This document shows positions 1 through 9,167 of a stretch of 64,000 bases of DNA, piece after piece; the first letter of the stretch is position 1; each line of letters starts with the position of its first letter. The position numbers and the translations under genes were made by a program. The stretch is from Mycobacterium montefiorense. Its GTDB lineage: Bacteria > Actinomycetota > Actinomycetes > Mycobacteriales > Mycobacteriaceae. The notes below the pieces were generated by a model that did not search any database, was not told the origin of the DNA, and saw only the letters and a program-made list of their open reading frames with translations. The stretch covers positions 62,001 through 126,000 of the forward strand of contig NZ_BFCH01000017.1 of the NCBI RefSeq assembly GCF_003112775.1, written 5' to 3'.

Positions 1-232
1 TGTTGACGATCACCTCCAGATTAGGCAGGGCCGCAATGGTTTCCGCGTCTACGCCGTATCGTCCCGAGGTTACTACCACGCGAAATCGCGTCGAATGCTC
101 AGCCAGAAACGCGGTTCGCTGCGGCTCCGTGGGGAGCTTGGGGATTTCGTAGCGTGCCAGCAGCTCGTCTTCGAATGTGGGCTCGAAGTTGTCGCCGATC
201 CGCAGCACGTCGTTCATCTTCTGCACCGTCAC
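1..232 (-). CDS. D-2-hydroxyacid dehydrogenase, N-terminal part (runs off the window)
   Basis: Only the first 77 codons lie in the window; the gene continues beyond base 1. The visible protein runs from a GTG start to a segment reading ALPNLEVIV, which is typical of the catalytic-domain start of NAD-dependent D-isomer-specific 2-hydroxyacid dehydrogenases, where a glycine-rich turn normally follows. GTG at 232 follows a purine-rich GGGAGATGA stretch; GTG 226 and ATG 217 are in-frame alternatives. It begins 7 nt after the stop of the DUF998 gene, so the two are probably co-transcribed. The substrate cannot be told, and the NAD-binding domain is outside the window. Confidence 0.7.
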   Translation of the reverse strand, partial: MTVQKMNDVLRIGDNFEPTFEDELLARYEIPKLPTEPQRTAFLAEHSTRFRVVVTSGRYGVDAETIAALPNLEVIVN

Positions 233-239
233 TGTTGCA

Positions 240-884
240 TCATCTCCCAAGTCGCCCGGCTTGGCGGCGCCGAGTGGCCAACAGGCAGGCGCCGGTGAGC
301 AACTGCCAGAGGGTAATCGAGTACACGCTTGCGCGTTCCCAGGCCCCATCGGGCAGCAGGATGGTCTTTGCCGTCGCCGAATTGAGCATCAACACGACCA
401 TGCTCAACAGGCCCAGGGCGGCAAGGAGTTTAGAGATCCGGCGGTACCAAGGTCGCTCGGCAACCACCCGGATGGCCGTGATTCCCGTCAGAATGGCGGC
501 GTTTCCTGCGACAATGGCCAATACAGCGCCGACGATGTGCACACTGCCGCTGTGGATTGTCCCAATCACGAAATTGCCGACGGCATTCACGGCAACCGTG
601 CCCAAAAATATTCGGGCCCTTCGATTATCGGATACGCCGACCATCAAGGATGCTCCGAGAAAGAACAGCATGCCCTGCAGGTAGAACGCGATATGCATCA
701 AGTAAGCACGCGGCGAATAGACCATCTGGCCGTGAATCAGCTTGCCGCGAGAAACGCCGAGATCGCTGATGTAGTTGTGCGCGTAGCTGTAGCCGGGCTC
801 AAAACCCGCAGCGGCGACCGCCTCGAGGGCCAGGTAACCGATGGCCGCGACGACCCAGAGGGCTGCCCCACGCGTGGTGGCCAA
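240..884 (-). CDS. DUF998-type multi-spanning membrane protein
   Basis: A 214-residue hydrophobic protein with about six predicted membrane segments. An early loop reads YISDLGVS, which is characteristic of DUF998 proteins, a bacterial membrane family of unknown function. The segments fall at about residues 8-28, 62-84, 93-112, 116-138, 150-170 and 185-203. It is the first gene of a unit with the hydroxyacid dehydrogenase downstream and is divergent from the lipoprotein gene at 987, so the 102-bp gap should hold both promoters. No biochemical role can be assigned. Confidence 0.75.
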   Translation of the reverse strand: MATTRGAALWVVAAIGYLALEAVAAAGFEPGYSYAHNYISDLGVSRGKLIHGQMVYSPRAYLMHIAFYLQGMLFFLGASLMVGVSDNRRARIFLGTVAVNAVGNFVIGTIHSGSVHIVGAVLAIVAGNAAILTGITAIRVVAERPWYRRISKLLAALGLLSMVVLMLNSATAKTILLPDGAWERASVYSITLWQLLTGACLLATRRRQAGRLGR

Positions 885-986
885 GTTGGGCTGAACCTCC
901 CGGGCAGGGCGGGCCGAAGCGCCCGCGGTAGCGCAATCTTCCCCAGAATGCTGTCACGCGGGGCCGGCTACCCGCACAATGGCGCG

Positions 987-1928
987 ATGCCCAACGCTGA
1001 CGGCGCCCGCCGATTCCTGTCGACTCTTCCATTACTGGCCGTGCTGGTGGCATGCGGTGGCCACCCGGGGAACAACCGGACTTCAGGCGCCGGTGGCGAC
1101 GTCGCCAATCCGATCGAGATCGGCAATGGCCGGCATCTCTATCTGGAATGCCACGGAAAAGGCGGGCCGACAGTCATTTTGGAATCCGGCTACCACAACT
1201 CGTCGGATCCATGGAGTCTGTCCGACGTGGCCGTGCCGGCGGTAGGTCCCGGCGTCCTGCCTGCCCTCGCTGACGACCACCGGGTCTGCGCCTACGACCG
1301 GCCCGGCACCTTGCGATTTCCCGATCCACCCAGCATCACCGACCGCAGTTCACCGGTTGCAATGCCACGCAGCGCGCAGGATGTTGTCCAGGATCTGCAT
1401 GCGTTGCTTGCCGCCGCGCATGTTCCGGGCCCCTACATTCTGGTCGGGCACTCGCTGGGCGGGCTGTTCGTTCGGCTGTACGCCCAGACCTATCCCGACC
1501 AGGTGCGCGCGCTGGTGTTCGTCGACGCATTTCCCGTCGAGATTCCGAGCTTGCTGGGATCGGACTGGCCGGTTTATCGCCAGCAGCTGGACCAGCCGTT
1601 GCCGCAGTTCGCGAATGAGCCTTCGTTCGAGGAGATCGACATCGAGAAGAGCGTCGCGCAGGTCGCCGCGGCCCCGGCTTTTCCGCCCGTTCCCACCGTC
1701 GTGCTGACCAGGACAGAGCCGTTCGCGATTCCCGGCAGCGTCCCAGCCGAGCAGGGCGAGAAGCTGGAACAGGCGTGGCGAGAAGCCACGGCGGATCTGA
1801 TCACGCTGCGGCCACAGACGCCTCACCTGATCGCGACCGGCAGCGACCACTTCGTCCAACTCCACCAGCCCGACTTGGTCGTCGCCGCAGTCCGTCTGAT
1901 GATGCAAAGGTCTGCCTCTAACCGCTGA
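987..1928 (+). CDS. alpha/beta-hydrolase lipoprotein
   Basis: A 313-residue exported hydrolase. The N-terminus has two arginines, a hydrophobic stretch and a lipobox LVAC, so Cys23 should be lipid-modified and the enzyme tethered outside the membrane. The mature part has the alpha/beta-hydrolase fold signature: nucleophile elbow GHSLGG at about residues 159-164, and a late GSDHF that supplies the catalytic His. The segment around YDRPG is also typical. Start ATG 987 was chosen because it places the signal peptide correctly; no strong ribosome-binding site is visible. Substrate unknown; esterase or lipase-like activity is an inference from the fold. Confidence 0.8.
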   Translation: MPNADGARRFLSTLPLLAVLVACGGHPGNNRTSGAGGDVANPIEIGNGRHLYLECHGKGGPTVILESGYHNSSDPWSLSDVAVPAVGPGVLPALADDHRVCAYDRPGTLRFPDPPSITDRSSPVAMPRSAQDVVQDLHALLAAAHVPGPYILVGHSLGGLFVRLYAQTYPDQVRALVFVDAFPVEIPSLLGSDWPVYRQQLDQPLPQFANEPSFEEIDIEKSVAQVAAAPAFPPVPTVVLTRTEPFAIPGSVPAEQGEKLEQAWREATADLITLRPQTPHLIATGSDHFVQLHQPDLVVAAVRLMMQRSASNR

Positions 1929-1996
1929 CCCACCGCAGCCGCCGTAGCAGTGGCCGGCGCCGACGGCGTCAGCGAGTCCTTGTCCGAGAGCGTTTG

Positions 1997-3214
1997 TCAG
2001 AAGAACGTTCCGGCATGGGGGGCTTCGCGAACCGCGAACAGCTCATCGGCCACGGCCAGTGCCGCGGGGTCCCCGGCCCGGACCATCCCGGCCACCCCGA
2101 GACTGCGCCAGCTGGTGCCGCCCAGCAGCACCGCCCCCAGCCCCTCGATCCCGACATGGAGGTCCGCGCGCCCGGTCGTCGATTCGGCACCGCCGCCGGT
2201 GATCGTGAAGCTAGCTGAATTGTGCAGCAGCAGTGGATCATTGACGGCGATGGTGACTGCGCCGTCTCCGATGTAGGACCGTGCTGCGAGCGCCCTGTGC
2301 GCGTCGATGACGCGTAGCCAGGTCTCGTCATGCATCGCGGTCACCTGCACCGCCCGGCGGTCGACCAATAGCGACGGCAGCGGATCGTCGAGCGGCAGCA
2401 TCCAAAACGTCACTCGGTCAATGAGGTCCAGGCCGAGCAGGAAGCGCAGCAGCCCCAGATAGGCGGTGGTGGTCGGTGCGAAGAAATCCTCGACCACGAT
2501 GGTGCGCTGGTCGCTGACGAACCACCGGTCGGTGTCGATCGGGCGGTAGCGAGCGAAACCAGACTCGGCACCGGGCTCACCGCACACCGCGACATACCAA
2601 GCCTCCGAGGATGCGTGCGCGCGACGGCGCACGCCCTCCCACCACATACTCGGGCGGGAGATGGTGCCCGGACGCGATGGCCGGTTGGCGTCATAGATCC
2701 GGGGCAGGATTTCCCAAGCTTCGTCGGCGGATACCAGTCGGACCGGACCCCCGGACCCGACATCGGCGCGAAATGTCGCCCGCGCGGTCGCAATCTGGAC
2801 ACTCTGCGCGCAACTTGCCACGCCGTAGCCGTATCGCTCATAGATGGTCGCCTCCGAGGCCCGCAACGACGCGACCACCTCGCCTCGCGCCGCGAAGTCG
2901 TTCAGCTGGTGATGCACCAGATCGGTGGCGATGCCTCTTCGGGTGAACGACGGCAGCACGCCGATGTCTGTGACGGCGGCGTGGCCCACATTGGCTCCGC
3001 CGGGCAGGGTCAGCGTGCTCGTCGCGGCATACGCGGAGCCGACCAGTTGTCCATCGACGAATGCGCCGATCATCCGCCCGGGGTCGAGCAGCTTGGTGAT
3101 CTGCCCGGGCGGGAGATCCGGCATCGGCGGAAAGCCCACCATCGAGACGCGAAACACATTTAGCGCAGCGATGAGGTCGCACTCGCTGTCGAGAACGCGG
3201 ATCTCGGTGGTCAT
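1997..3214 (-). CDS. eis: Eis-like GNAT N-acetyltransferase
   Basis: 405 residues, matching the length of the Eis family (enhanced intracellular survival; about 400 residues). The N-terminal GNAT domain contains TDIGVLPSFTRRGIATDLV, the acetyl-CoA-binding segment of the V-x-x-x-R/Q-x-x-G/A type. LRASEATIYERYGYGVA matches the Eis-type ASEGGIYGRFGYG segment. The chain ends in Phe-Phe; a C-terminal aromatic carboxylate is used in catalysis in M. tuberculosis Eis. Eis enzymes acetylate amines on aminoglycosides, peptides and proteins. Similarity to tuberculosis Eis is only moderate, so this is probably a paralogue. It stands alone and is convergent with the lipoprotein gene. Confidence 0.8.
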   Translation of the reverse strand: MTTEIRVLDSECDLIAALNVFRVSMVGFPPMPDLPPGQITKLLDPGRMIGAFVDGQLVGSAYAATSTLTLPGGANVGHAAVTDIGVLPSFTRRGIATDLVHHQLNDFAARGEVVASLRASEATIYERYGYGVASCAQSVQIATARATFRADVGSGGPVRLVSADEAWEILPRIYDANRPSRPGTISRPSMWWEGVRRRAHASSEAWYVAVCGEPGAESGFARYRPIDTDRWFVSDQRTIVVEDFFAPTTTAYLGLLRFLLGLDLIDRVTFWMLPLDDPLPSLLVDRRAVQVTAMHDETWLRVIDAHRALAARSYIGDGAVTIAVNDPLLLHNSASFTITGGGAESTTGRADLHVGIEGLGAVLLGGTSWRSLGVAGMVRAGDPAALAVADELFAVREAPHAGTFF

Positions 3215-3352
3215 TGCGCCATCATGGCTTGTCCGCGCCGCGGCTGCGTCGACGCCCCGGGAACTTAGTCCAACTGAACGCGCAGCCGATCAGTTAAACC
3301 CACCCAGAATCCAACTTGTCCTGCGCTCCCGGGACACCTAGCTTGGCGAGAG

Positions 3353-4456
3353 ATGTCTGCGAAATTCTTCTGGTTTCTGCCCACCACCGGTGATGGCCGG
3401 TCGATCGTCGGCGGTTCCCATGCGTCGTCCAACCGCGATCTTCCCAACGGGTATCGCGCCCCGAGCCGGCGCTACCTGGCCGAGGTGGCTCGCGCCGCCG
3501 ACCGGCTCGGCTTTGAGGGAGTGCTGACGCCGACCGGGACCTGGTGTGAAGACGCCTGGCTGACCTCGGCCGCGTTGTTGTCCGAAACGGAAAGGCTCAA
3601 GTTCCTGGTCGCTTTCCGCCCCGGACTGGTGCCGCCCACCTTGGCCGCACAGCAGACCGCGACGCTGCAACGGTTCTCCGAGGGCAGGGTGTTGCTGAAT
3701 GTGGTCAGTGGCAGCGACGACGCCGAGCAACGCCGTTTCGGCGATTATCTCGGACACGACGAGCGCTACGCACGCACCTCCGAGTTCCTGCAGATCGTTC
3801 GATCGGTGTGGACGCAGGATTCGGTGAATTTCGCCGGGAAGCACTACACCGTTGAAGATGCCCGAGTCTCGTCGCCGCCGGATCCGTTGCCGGGAATCTA
3901 CTTTGGTGGCTCCTCGGGGGTGGCGTTGCCGATCGCGGCCGAGTTTGCGGACGTCTATTTGACCTGGGGTGAGCCGCCGCAGGCGGCGGCCGCCAAGATC
4001 GAGAAGGTCCGCGCGGAGGCCACCGCGCGTGGCAGGAAGATCCGATTCGGGATTCGCCTGCACACCATCAGCCGGGATACCTCGGCGGCAGCCTGGGCTG
4101 TCGCCAACGAGTTGCTTGCCGATCTCAGCGACGAGCAGATCGCCAAAGCCACGGCGCTACATGCTAGTTCGGAGTCCGAGGGGCAGCGACGGATGACGGC
4201 GCTGCACGGTGGGCAGCTCGACAAGCTGGAGATCTATCCCAATCTGTGGGCGGGTGTGGGTCTGGTCCGCGGCGGTGCCGGCACCGCGCTGGTCGGCAGC
4301 CACCAGGAAGTCGCAGACCTGATCGGCGAATACCACGCGCTGGGCTTCGACGAGTTCATCCTTTCCGGCTACCCCCACCCGGAAGAGGCGTACTGGTTCG
4401 CCGAAGGCGTGTTGCCGCTGTTGGGAAAGACTGAACGAAATCGCGTTTCGGCGTAG
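3353..4456 (+). CDS. ssuD: FMN-dependent alkanesulfonate monooxygenase (SsuD-like, luciferase family)
   Basis: 367 residues, close to SsuD (about 380). It has the flavin-dependent LLM pattern of SsuD: FFWFLPTTGDGR at the start, ADRLGFEGVLTPTG, FRPGLVPPTLAAQQTATL, and NVVSGSD in the middle. RFGIRLHTISRD contains the Arg/His pair used in SsuD catalysis, and FILSGYPHPEEAYWF lies near the end. The enzyme uses reduced flavin and oxygen to release sulfite from alkanesulfonates in the cytoplasm. No ssuABC transporter or ssuE reductase is adjacent, so the exact sulfonate is unknown. A TGTCC-10 nt-GGACA inverted repeat at 3317-3336 sits just before the start and could be an operator. Confidence 0.85.
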   Translation: MSAKFFWFLPTTGDGRSIVGGSHASSNRDLPNGYRAPSRRYLAEVARAADRLGFEGVLTPTGTWCEDAWLTSAALLSETERLKFLVAFRPGLVPPTLAAQQTATLQRFSEGRVLLNVVSGSDDAEQRRFGDYLGHDERYARTSEFLQIVRSVWTQDSVNFAGKHYTVEDARVSSPPDPLPGIYFGGSSGVALPIAAEFADVYLTWGEPPQAAAAKIEKVRAEATARGRKIRFGIRLHTISRDTSAAAWAVANELLADLSDEQIAKATALHASSESEGQRRMTALHGGQLDKLEIYPNLWAGVGLVRGGAGTALVGSHQEVADLIGEYHALGFDEFILSGYPHPEEAYWFAEGVLPLLGKTERNRVSA

Positions 4457-4473
4457 CGTCTCGGCGCGGCAGC

Positions 4474-5655
4474 CTAATCGGGTCGCCGCATCCGGCGCAT
4501 GACCGGCAGCAGGAGTAACGCCGCGGCCAGCCATGACACGGTGGGTAGCCAGGGCAACGCGGACGCCACCGCAGCAACCCGATCACCGTGAGCGGTCACC
4601 AGCGCGATACGCGCCATCGTCGCCACCGCGATCACCGAGAAGGTCGCACCGACCACCGTTCCCTCACGGCCGTCGCGGCCGATCGCAAAAGCCGCAACCA
4701 CCGCGCTGACCATCACGGCGCCCCATGCCGCGCCGCAGACGAATTGAGCGATGCAAAGCGAGACGACGTCGGTGGCTTGTGCTGCGGCCCAGGCTGATCC
4801 GGCTGCCAGCAGTGCCCCCGACACCATGGTGAGCGCGCCGCCGAGGCGCTTCGTCAACAAGGAAGCCAAGGGCGTCAGCAGTGCGAATGCGACCCAGAAC
4901 ACCGACAACAGGGTTGGAACATCGCTGGGGCTAGCGTATTTGGCGAAGAGTCGCTGCGCATTGATCGAGGAATGCACCTGGAATCCCGTATGCGCCAATA
5001 AAACCGCCACCAGGAACACAACCAAGATGCCAACCCGGAATCTAGTGGGTCCGGCCCTCTCGGGCGGCGCGGCGCGGTGCAGCGTCTTTTCGGCCCAGCC
5101 GATCGACAGGGTCACTACAAGGACAGAGACGGCCGATGCGCCGAACAGGATTCGCGGATCGTATGCCGTGATACGTCCGGTGAGGAAAGGCGTCGACGCG
5201 GTGGCGACGCCCGCACCGAGGACGAACAGCGATGAGAGCCACGGTTGCCGGTCCGCTGTCGTGTAGCGACCGAGCAGCGCCAGCGGCGGCGCGCGCAGGG
5301 CAGAGGAGGTGATCGCCCACACGATGATCAACACGACGAATAGGTGAGTGCCGGAACGTGATACGAAGGGCAGCAGCAGAAAGGCCAGCGTCGAGACCGC
5401 CGTCACCGCCGCGATGATCTTGCCCACCCGGCCGACCACCCGCGCCACCCGGTCGACGGCGGCGCCGGCCGCCCAGTCGCACATCGCGAAGATGACCTGG
5501 TCGAACACCAGAAGCCAGCCCACCACGCCGGCGTTGATGCCGGCTTGCGCCGCGAGCCGCGGCAGGTAGATGACGTATCCCACCCAGGTCAGGCCGAAGA
5601 CAAGCTGGAGCAAGCTGAAATAGAGCCCGACTCGGGTTGACACCGCACGAGGCAT
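4474..5655 (-). CDS. MFS transporter
   Basis: About 393 residues with 11-12 hydrophobic segments spread over the full length, as in the major facilitator superfamily. ATG 5655 is preferred because a GGAAGGG ribosome-binding site lies upstream; the reading frame stays open 7 codons further to a TTG at 5676. Basic residues in the cytoplasmic loop after segment 2 (AVDRVARVVGRVGK) fit the MFS loop 2-3 pattern, although the strict GxxxDRxGRR motif is degenerate. Solute unknown; drug or metabolite efflux is possible. It converges with the ssuD-like gene, with 17 bp between stops. Confidence 0.75.
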   Translation of the reverse strand: MPRAVSTRVGLYFSLLQLVFGLTWVGYVIYLPRLAAQAGINAGVVGWLLVFDQVIFAMCDWAAGAAVDRVARVVGRVGKIIAAVTAVSTLAFLLLPFVSRSGTHLFVVLIIVWAITSSALRAPPLALLGRYTTADRQPWLSSLFVLGAGVATASTPFLTGRITAYDPRILFGASAVSVLVVTLSIGWAEKTLHRAAPPERAGPTRFRVGILVVFLVAVLLAHTGFQVHSSINAQRLFAKYASPSDVPTLLSVFWVAFALLTPLASLLTKRLGGALTMVSGALLAAGSAWAAAQATDVVSLCIAQFVCGAAWGAVMVSAVVAAFAIGRDGREGTVVGATFSVIAVATMARIALVTAHGDRVAAVASALPWLPTVSWLAAALLLLPVMRRMRRPD

Positions 5656-5762
5656 GATGGGGCCCTTCCGACGCAAGTACCTTCTTGAGTACTACGTAGC
5701 GGGCAGTCAAAGCTATTTAGGCCCGGACGATTAGCGCGCGGAAAGGGACGGAAAGCGCACCG

Positions 5763-6182
5763 TCATCCAATGGTGGTGATCCCCGCGTCAGAGATCGTGA
5801 ACCCGTGACCCGGGGAGGTGGTGCAGGTGATTCCGTCGGGTTTCGACGTGCAGCTGAATGGTCCTACGCCGGCGGTTTGGCGGTAAGCCAGGGTCGGCGT
5901 GCCCTCACCCGCGTTGCCGACGCAAGACACACCCTTACAGCTGGTGATGACTCCGCCCGTGGACAGATGCGCGGACTGCGGCGGCTCGTTCGTCTGGCAA
6001 TAGGCTTCATCGGAGATGCCCGGATCACGCTTGTAGTTGATCTCGCAGCTGATGTTTCGCGACGGAGACAAGAACGCGCACATCGACGCCGTGCAGACCG
6101 GGTTATCCGCGGCGGCCTGAGGAGTTCCCGCACAGCAGCCAACGAAGACAAATCCGATTGCCGCGACGACCGCACGCCTCAC
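5763..6182 (-). CDS. small secreted cysteine-rich protein (DUF6636-like)
   Basis: 139 residues with an N-terminal signal peptide (RRAVVAAIGFVFVGCCAGTPQAAA) and probable cleavage after PQAAA. The mature part holds CAFLSPSRNISCEI near its start and several further Cys residues, as in mycobacterial secreted proteins of the DUF6636 type; disulfides are likely. The function of this family is not known. It is monocistronic by context, between the MFS gene and the fadE gene on the same strand, with no strong link to either. Confidence 0.65.
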   Translation of the reverse strand: MRRAVVAAIGFVFVGCCAGTPQAAADNPVCTASMCAFLSPSRNISCEINYKRDPGISDEAYCQTNEPPQSAHLSTGGVITSCKGVSCVGNAGEGTPTLAYRQTAGVGPFSCTSKPDGITCTTSPGHGFTISDAGITTIG

Positions 6183-6267
6183 GAATCAGAAGCTATCAGA
6201 ACTGACGGACCCGTATCCGGTGTTAACGGATGGGCAGTCCGGTCAGCGCCCGCGAGATCACCAGGCG

Positions 6268-7434
6268 CTAGATTTCGCTGGTTCCCTCGAAGATCGTGAA
6301 GATCTTCGCGTCGCGGTGCATCCGCTCAACGGGGTAGTCGCGGGTGTAGCCGTTGCCGCCGAGGATCTGGATAGCCTCGTCGGTGACGTATACCGCGGCC
6401 TCGCTTGCCACCAGCTTGGCCATCGACCCCTCCGCGGAGTCGAAGTTCTGGTTGTTGCGGGCCATCCAGCCGGCGCGCCACACCAGTAGGCGGGCGGCGT
6501 CGACCCGGCTCTTCATGTCGGCCAGCTTGAAGGCCACGGCTTGGAACTCGCCGATCTTACGGCCGAATTGCTCACGCTGGCAGGCATATTCGAGCGCGTA
6601 CTCGTAGGCGGCGCGAGCCACGCCGACGGCCATCGCGCCGACTGTGGGCCGGGTGCGCTCGAAGGTCTTCATCGCCGCCTGGTTGCCCGCGGAGGTGCCG
6701 GATTTGACCCGGGCGATCCGGGCTTCGAACTTCTCGTGGCCACCGAGAATGCAATCCTCGGGCAGCCGGACGTTGTCGAGCACCACTTCGGCGGTGTGTG
6801 AAGCGCGGATGCCGTGCTTCTTGAATTTCTGACCCTGAGCCAGACCCTGGGTGCCGGGCGGGATGACGAAGGACACCTGTCCGCGCGCACCCAGTTCGGG
6901 ATAGACCGATGCCACGATGATGTGCACATTGGCGATGCCGCCGTTGGTCGCCCAGGTCTTGGTGCCGTTGAGAACCCATTCGCGCGTCGCCTCGTCGAAG
7001 CGCGCCCGAGTGCGGATGGCACCTACATCGGAACCCGCGTCGGGCTCCGACGAACAGAACGCACCGAGTTTGGGGTCCCCCGGCGTACCGAACATCTCGG
7101 GCAAATACTGACCCAGCTGCTCGGGAGTTCCGTTGCCCGCCAAGGCCGCTGCGGCCAGCCCGGTTCCCATGATGGAGAGCGCTATTCCGGCGTCGCCCCA
7201 GAACATCTCCTCGAACGCGGTCAAAAAGCCGAGGCCCGTCGGCTCGGCGGCCTGCTGCGCGAAGAAGTCAGGGGAGTAGAGACCGACCTTTGCGGCCTCC
7301 TGAATCACCGGCCACGGGGTTTCCTCCCGTTCGTCCCATTCGGCCGCGGCGGGGCGGATGGTCTCGGCCGCAAACTGGTGCACCCAATCGCGCACCGCGA
7401 TCACGTCGTCGCTCAGTTGCATTGAGAAGGTCAC
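6268..7434 (-). CDS. fadE: acyl-CoA dehydrogenase, cut short by an in-frame TAG at its last helix
   Basis: 388 residues as read. It oxidises acyl-CoA to enoyl-CoA using FAD. The family hallmarks are [57 protein letters not shown] and finally IFEGTSEI. In intact family members the chain continues with Q-R-L. Here TAG (6270-6268) takes the place of that Gln codon, and the same frame then encodes 14 family-like residues (RLVISRALTGLPIR) before TAA at 6225-6223. The gene therefore looks like a full-length fadE with a recent CAG-to-TAG change; whether the shortened enzyme folds is unknown. GTG 7434 is chosen because AGGAG lies just upstream. It lies 37 bp downstream of the TetR gene, probably in one operon. 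Confidence 0.85.
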   Translation of the reverse strand: MTFSMQLSDDVIAVRDWVHQFAAETIRPAAAEWDEREETPWPVIQEAAKVGLYSPDFFAQQAAEPTGLGFLTAFEEMFWGDAGIALSIMGTGLAAAALAGNGTPEQLGQYLPEMFGTPGDPKLGAFCSSEPDAGSDVGAIRTRARFDEATREWVLNGTKTWATNGGIANVHIIVASVYPELGARGQVSFVIPPGTQGLAQGQKFKKHGIRASHTAEVVLDNVRLPEDCILGGHEKFEARIARVKSGTSAGNQAAMKTFERTRPTVGAMAVGVARAAYEYALEYACQREQFGRKIGEFQAVAFKLADMKSRVDAARLLVWRAGWMARNNQNFDSAEGSMAKLVASEAAVYVTDEAIQILGGNGYTRDYPVERMHRDAKIFTIFEGTSEI

Positions 7435-7471
7435 GATATGTCTCCTGGAAGATGTTGATGGGCTGGGTTTT

Positions 7472-8083
7472 CTAGGGTTTTTTGGGGTTGGTGTGCTGAG
7501 CGAGGACGCCGACGGTCTGGGTGACCCAGGCCTGGAAGTAGCGATCCTCGTCGACGTTGCCCGGCAACCGGCCGGACAGCGCCTGCAGCGTCGCCGCGTA
7601 GGACAAGGAACCGATCGCGACGGCCGCGGCGGCCTCGGGATCGGGAATGCTGGTACGGCCGGCGCGATTGGATGCCGCGAGCTCATCGGCGAACCGCTGA
7701 TAGGCGTTGTCGGTGATGACCTGCCACGTCTTCTCGTCGAGATCGCCGAGCACTTCGGGTTCGCGCAGCATGACTTTGAGCAAATCCTCGCTCTGCTTCA
7801 GGTTGCTCCAGATCAGTTGGCCTGCGGTACGCACCGTCTGTTCGACGCTGCCCGGCCGCCCGGCGTCGAACTGCTCTCGTGCGGCCACAATGCTGTCGAT
7901 CCGGTGGGTGACCGCGGCCTCTAACAGCTCGCGTTTGGAGGCAAAGTGCTTGTACAACGCGCCCGATCCCGGAGCGAGGCCGGACGCCCGCTGGATATCG
8001 GCGACCGATGTCGCCGCGTAGCCCTTGGCGGCGAACAGCTTCAGCGCCTCCGCCAGCAGCCGATCGCGCCCCGAGTCAGGCAT
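7472..8083 (-). CDS. TetR-family repressor of the downstream fadE
   Basis: About 203 residues. The N-terminal helix-turn-helix ([42 protein letters not shown]) is classic TetR; the C-terminal two thirds is the ligand and dimerisation domain. ATG 8083 is preferred over the longer frame (to 8119) because it places the HTH at the usual position. A near-perfect palindrome lies directly upstream of the start, which suggests autoregulation. The gene is transcribed into fadE, so the ligand is likely an acyl-CoA or fatty acid (inference from context). Confidence 0.8.
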   Translation of the reverse strand: MPDSGRDRLLAEALKLFAAKGYAATSVADIQRASGLAPGSGALYKHFASKRELLEAAVTHRIDSIVAAREQFDAGRPGSVEQTVRTAGQLIWSNLKQSEDLLKVMLREPEVLGDLDEKTWQVITDNAYQRFADELAASNRAGRTSIPDPEAAAAVAIGSLSYAATLQALSGRLPGNVDEDRYFQAWVTQTVGVLAQHTNPKKP

Positions 8084-8084
8084 G

Positions 8085-8104
8085 GTGAGAGAGTACTCAC
8101 TCAC
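8085..8104. promoter_or_regulatory. palindromic operator for the TetR-fadE pair
   Basis: GTGAGAGAGTACTCACTCAC matches its own reverse complement at 18 of 20 positions. It ends 2 bp upstream of the ATG of the TetR gene, a typical place for an autoregulatory TetR site. The shared core GAGTACTC is exactly palindromic. Binding is inferred from position and symmetry only. Confidence 0.5.
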
Positions 8105-8254
8105 TATCGCGGAAGGCAAACACAGGTCCGGGGTGTGCGCCCATCCGCAGGCGGTAGCCGGATGGGGCGGCGGTGCGCAATGCTGGCACTCGGGGGCCGC
8201 GGGTTCTCGGCATCCGGCCCCGAGCCCGGATCAGGCACCGACGGAGGGATCACA

Positions 8255-9142
8255 GTGAACGAAGAGCAACGCAACGCGATGGCGTCGGGGCGTGGCTTTA
8301 TCGCCGCCCTGGATCAAAGCGGCGGCAGCACGCCAAAAGCCTTGAAGCTGTATGGGATTGAGCAGGACGCGTACGACAGCGACGAGCAGATGTTCAATCT
8401 CATCCACGAGATGCGTGAGCGCCTGATGGCGAGCCCAAGCTTTTCCGGCCAGCAGGTGCTGGCAACGATTCTGTTCGAGCAGACCATGGACCGGGCGATC
8501 AACGGCGAGGAGACCGCGGCGTTTTTGTGGAGGCAGAAGCACATCGTGCCGTTTGTGAAGGTCGACCAGGGGCTCAGCGATGCCGAAAACGGTGTGCAGC
8601 TGATGAAGCCGATGACCAAGCTCGACTCCCTGTTGAAGCGGGCCGTCGATAAGCGCATCTTCGGCACCAAGATGCGCTCGTTCATCCAAGAGCCCAACGA
8701 GGCGGGCATCAAAGCCATCGTCGACCAGCAATTCGAGTACGCCGACAAAATCGCCGAGCGCGGACTGATGCCGATCGTCGAGCCCGAGGTCAGCATCGAG
8801 TGCCCCGACAAACCCAAGGCAGACGGCCTGCTGGCGGCGGCGCTGCACACGAAACTCGACGAACTCCCTGGCGACCGGCAGGTCATGCTCAAGCTGACGT
8901 TGCCCGACGAAGACAACCTCTATGCGCCGCTGATCGAGCACCCCCGGGTGCTGCGGGTGGTCGCGTTGTCCGGCGGCTACCGCCTCGTTGAGAGTTGCAC
9001 AATCCTGGCCCGTAATCACGGACTGATCGCGAGTTTCTCGCGGGCGTTGACCGAGGGCTTGACCGCCCAGCAGACCGACGCCGAATTCGACTCCAAGCTC
9101 GGATCCAATATCGACGAGATCTACGCGGCCTCGATCACATAA
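8255..9142 (+). CDS. fba: class I fructose-bisphosphate aldolase
   Basis: 295 residues. The N-terminal segment GFIAALDQSGGSTPKAL and the middle part (FEQTMDR, FLWRQKHIVPFVKVDQGL, MRSFIQEPNEAGI) match the bacterial class I (Schiff-base, metal-free) aldolase family. The lysine in VMLKLTLP is the probable Schiff-base residue. The enzyme interconverts fructose-1,6-bisphosphate with dihydroxyacetone phosphate and glyceraldehyde 3-phosphate. GTG 8255 is preceded by GGAGGG. The formate dehydrogenase gene begins 25 bp downstream, so they may share a transcript. Most mycobacteria also have a class II aldolase; this would be an accessory isozyme. Confidence 0.85.
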   Translation: MNEEQRNAMASGRGFIAALDQSGGSTPKALKLYGIEQDAYDSDEQMFNLIHEMRERLMASPSFSGQQVLATILFEQTMDRAINGEETAAFLWRQKHIVPFVKVDQGLSDAENGVQLMKPMTKLDSLLKRAVDKRIFGTKMRSFIQEPNEAGIKAIVDQQFEYADKIAERGLMPIVEPEVSIECPDKPKADGLLAAALHTKLDELPGDRQVMLKLTLPDEDNLYAPLIEHPRVLRVVALSGGYRLVESCTILARNHGLIASFSRALTEGLTAQQTDAEFDSKLGSNIDEIYAASIT

Positions 9143-9167
9143 CCGCTGCCCACGGCGCACGCTCGGG

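Noticed and set aside
5676..5700. Repeated AGTAC words upstream of the MFS gene as an operator
   Set aside because: The two copies do not form a consistent inverted repeat of useful length, and no regulator is adjacent.
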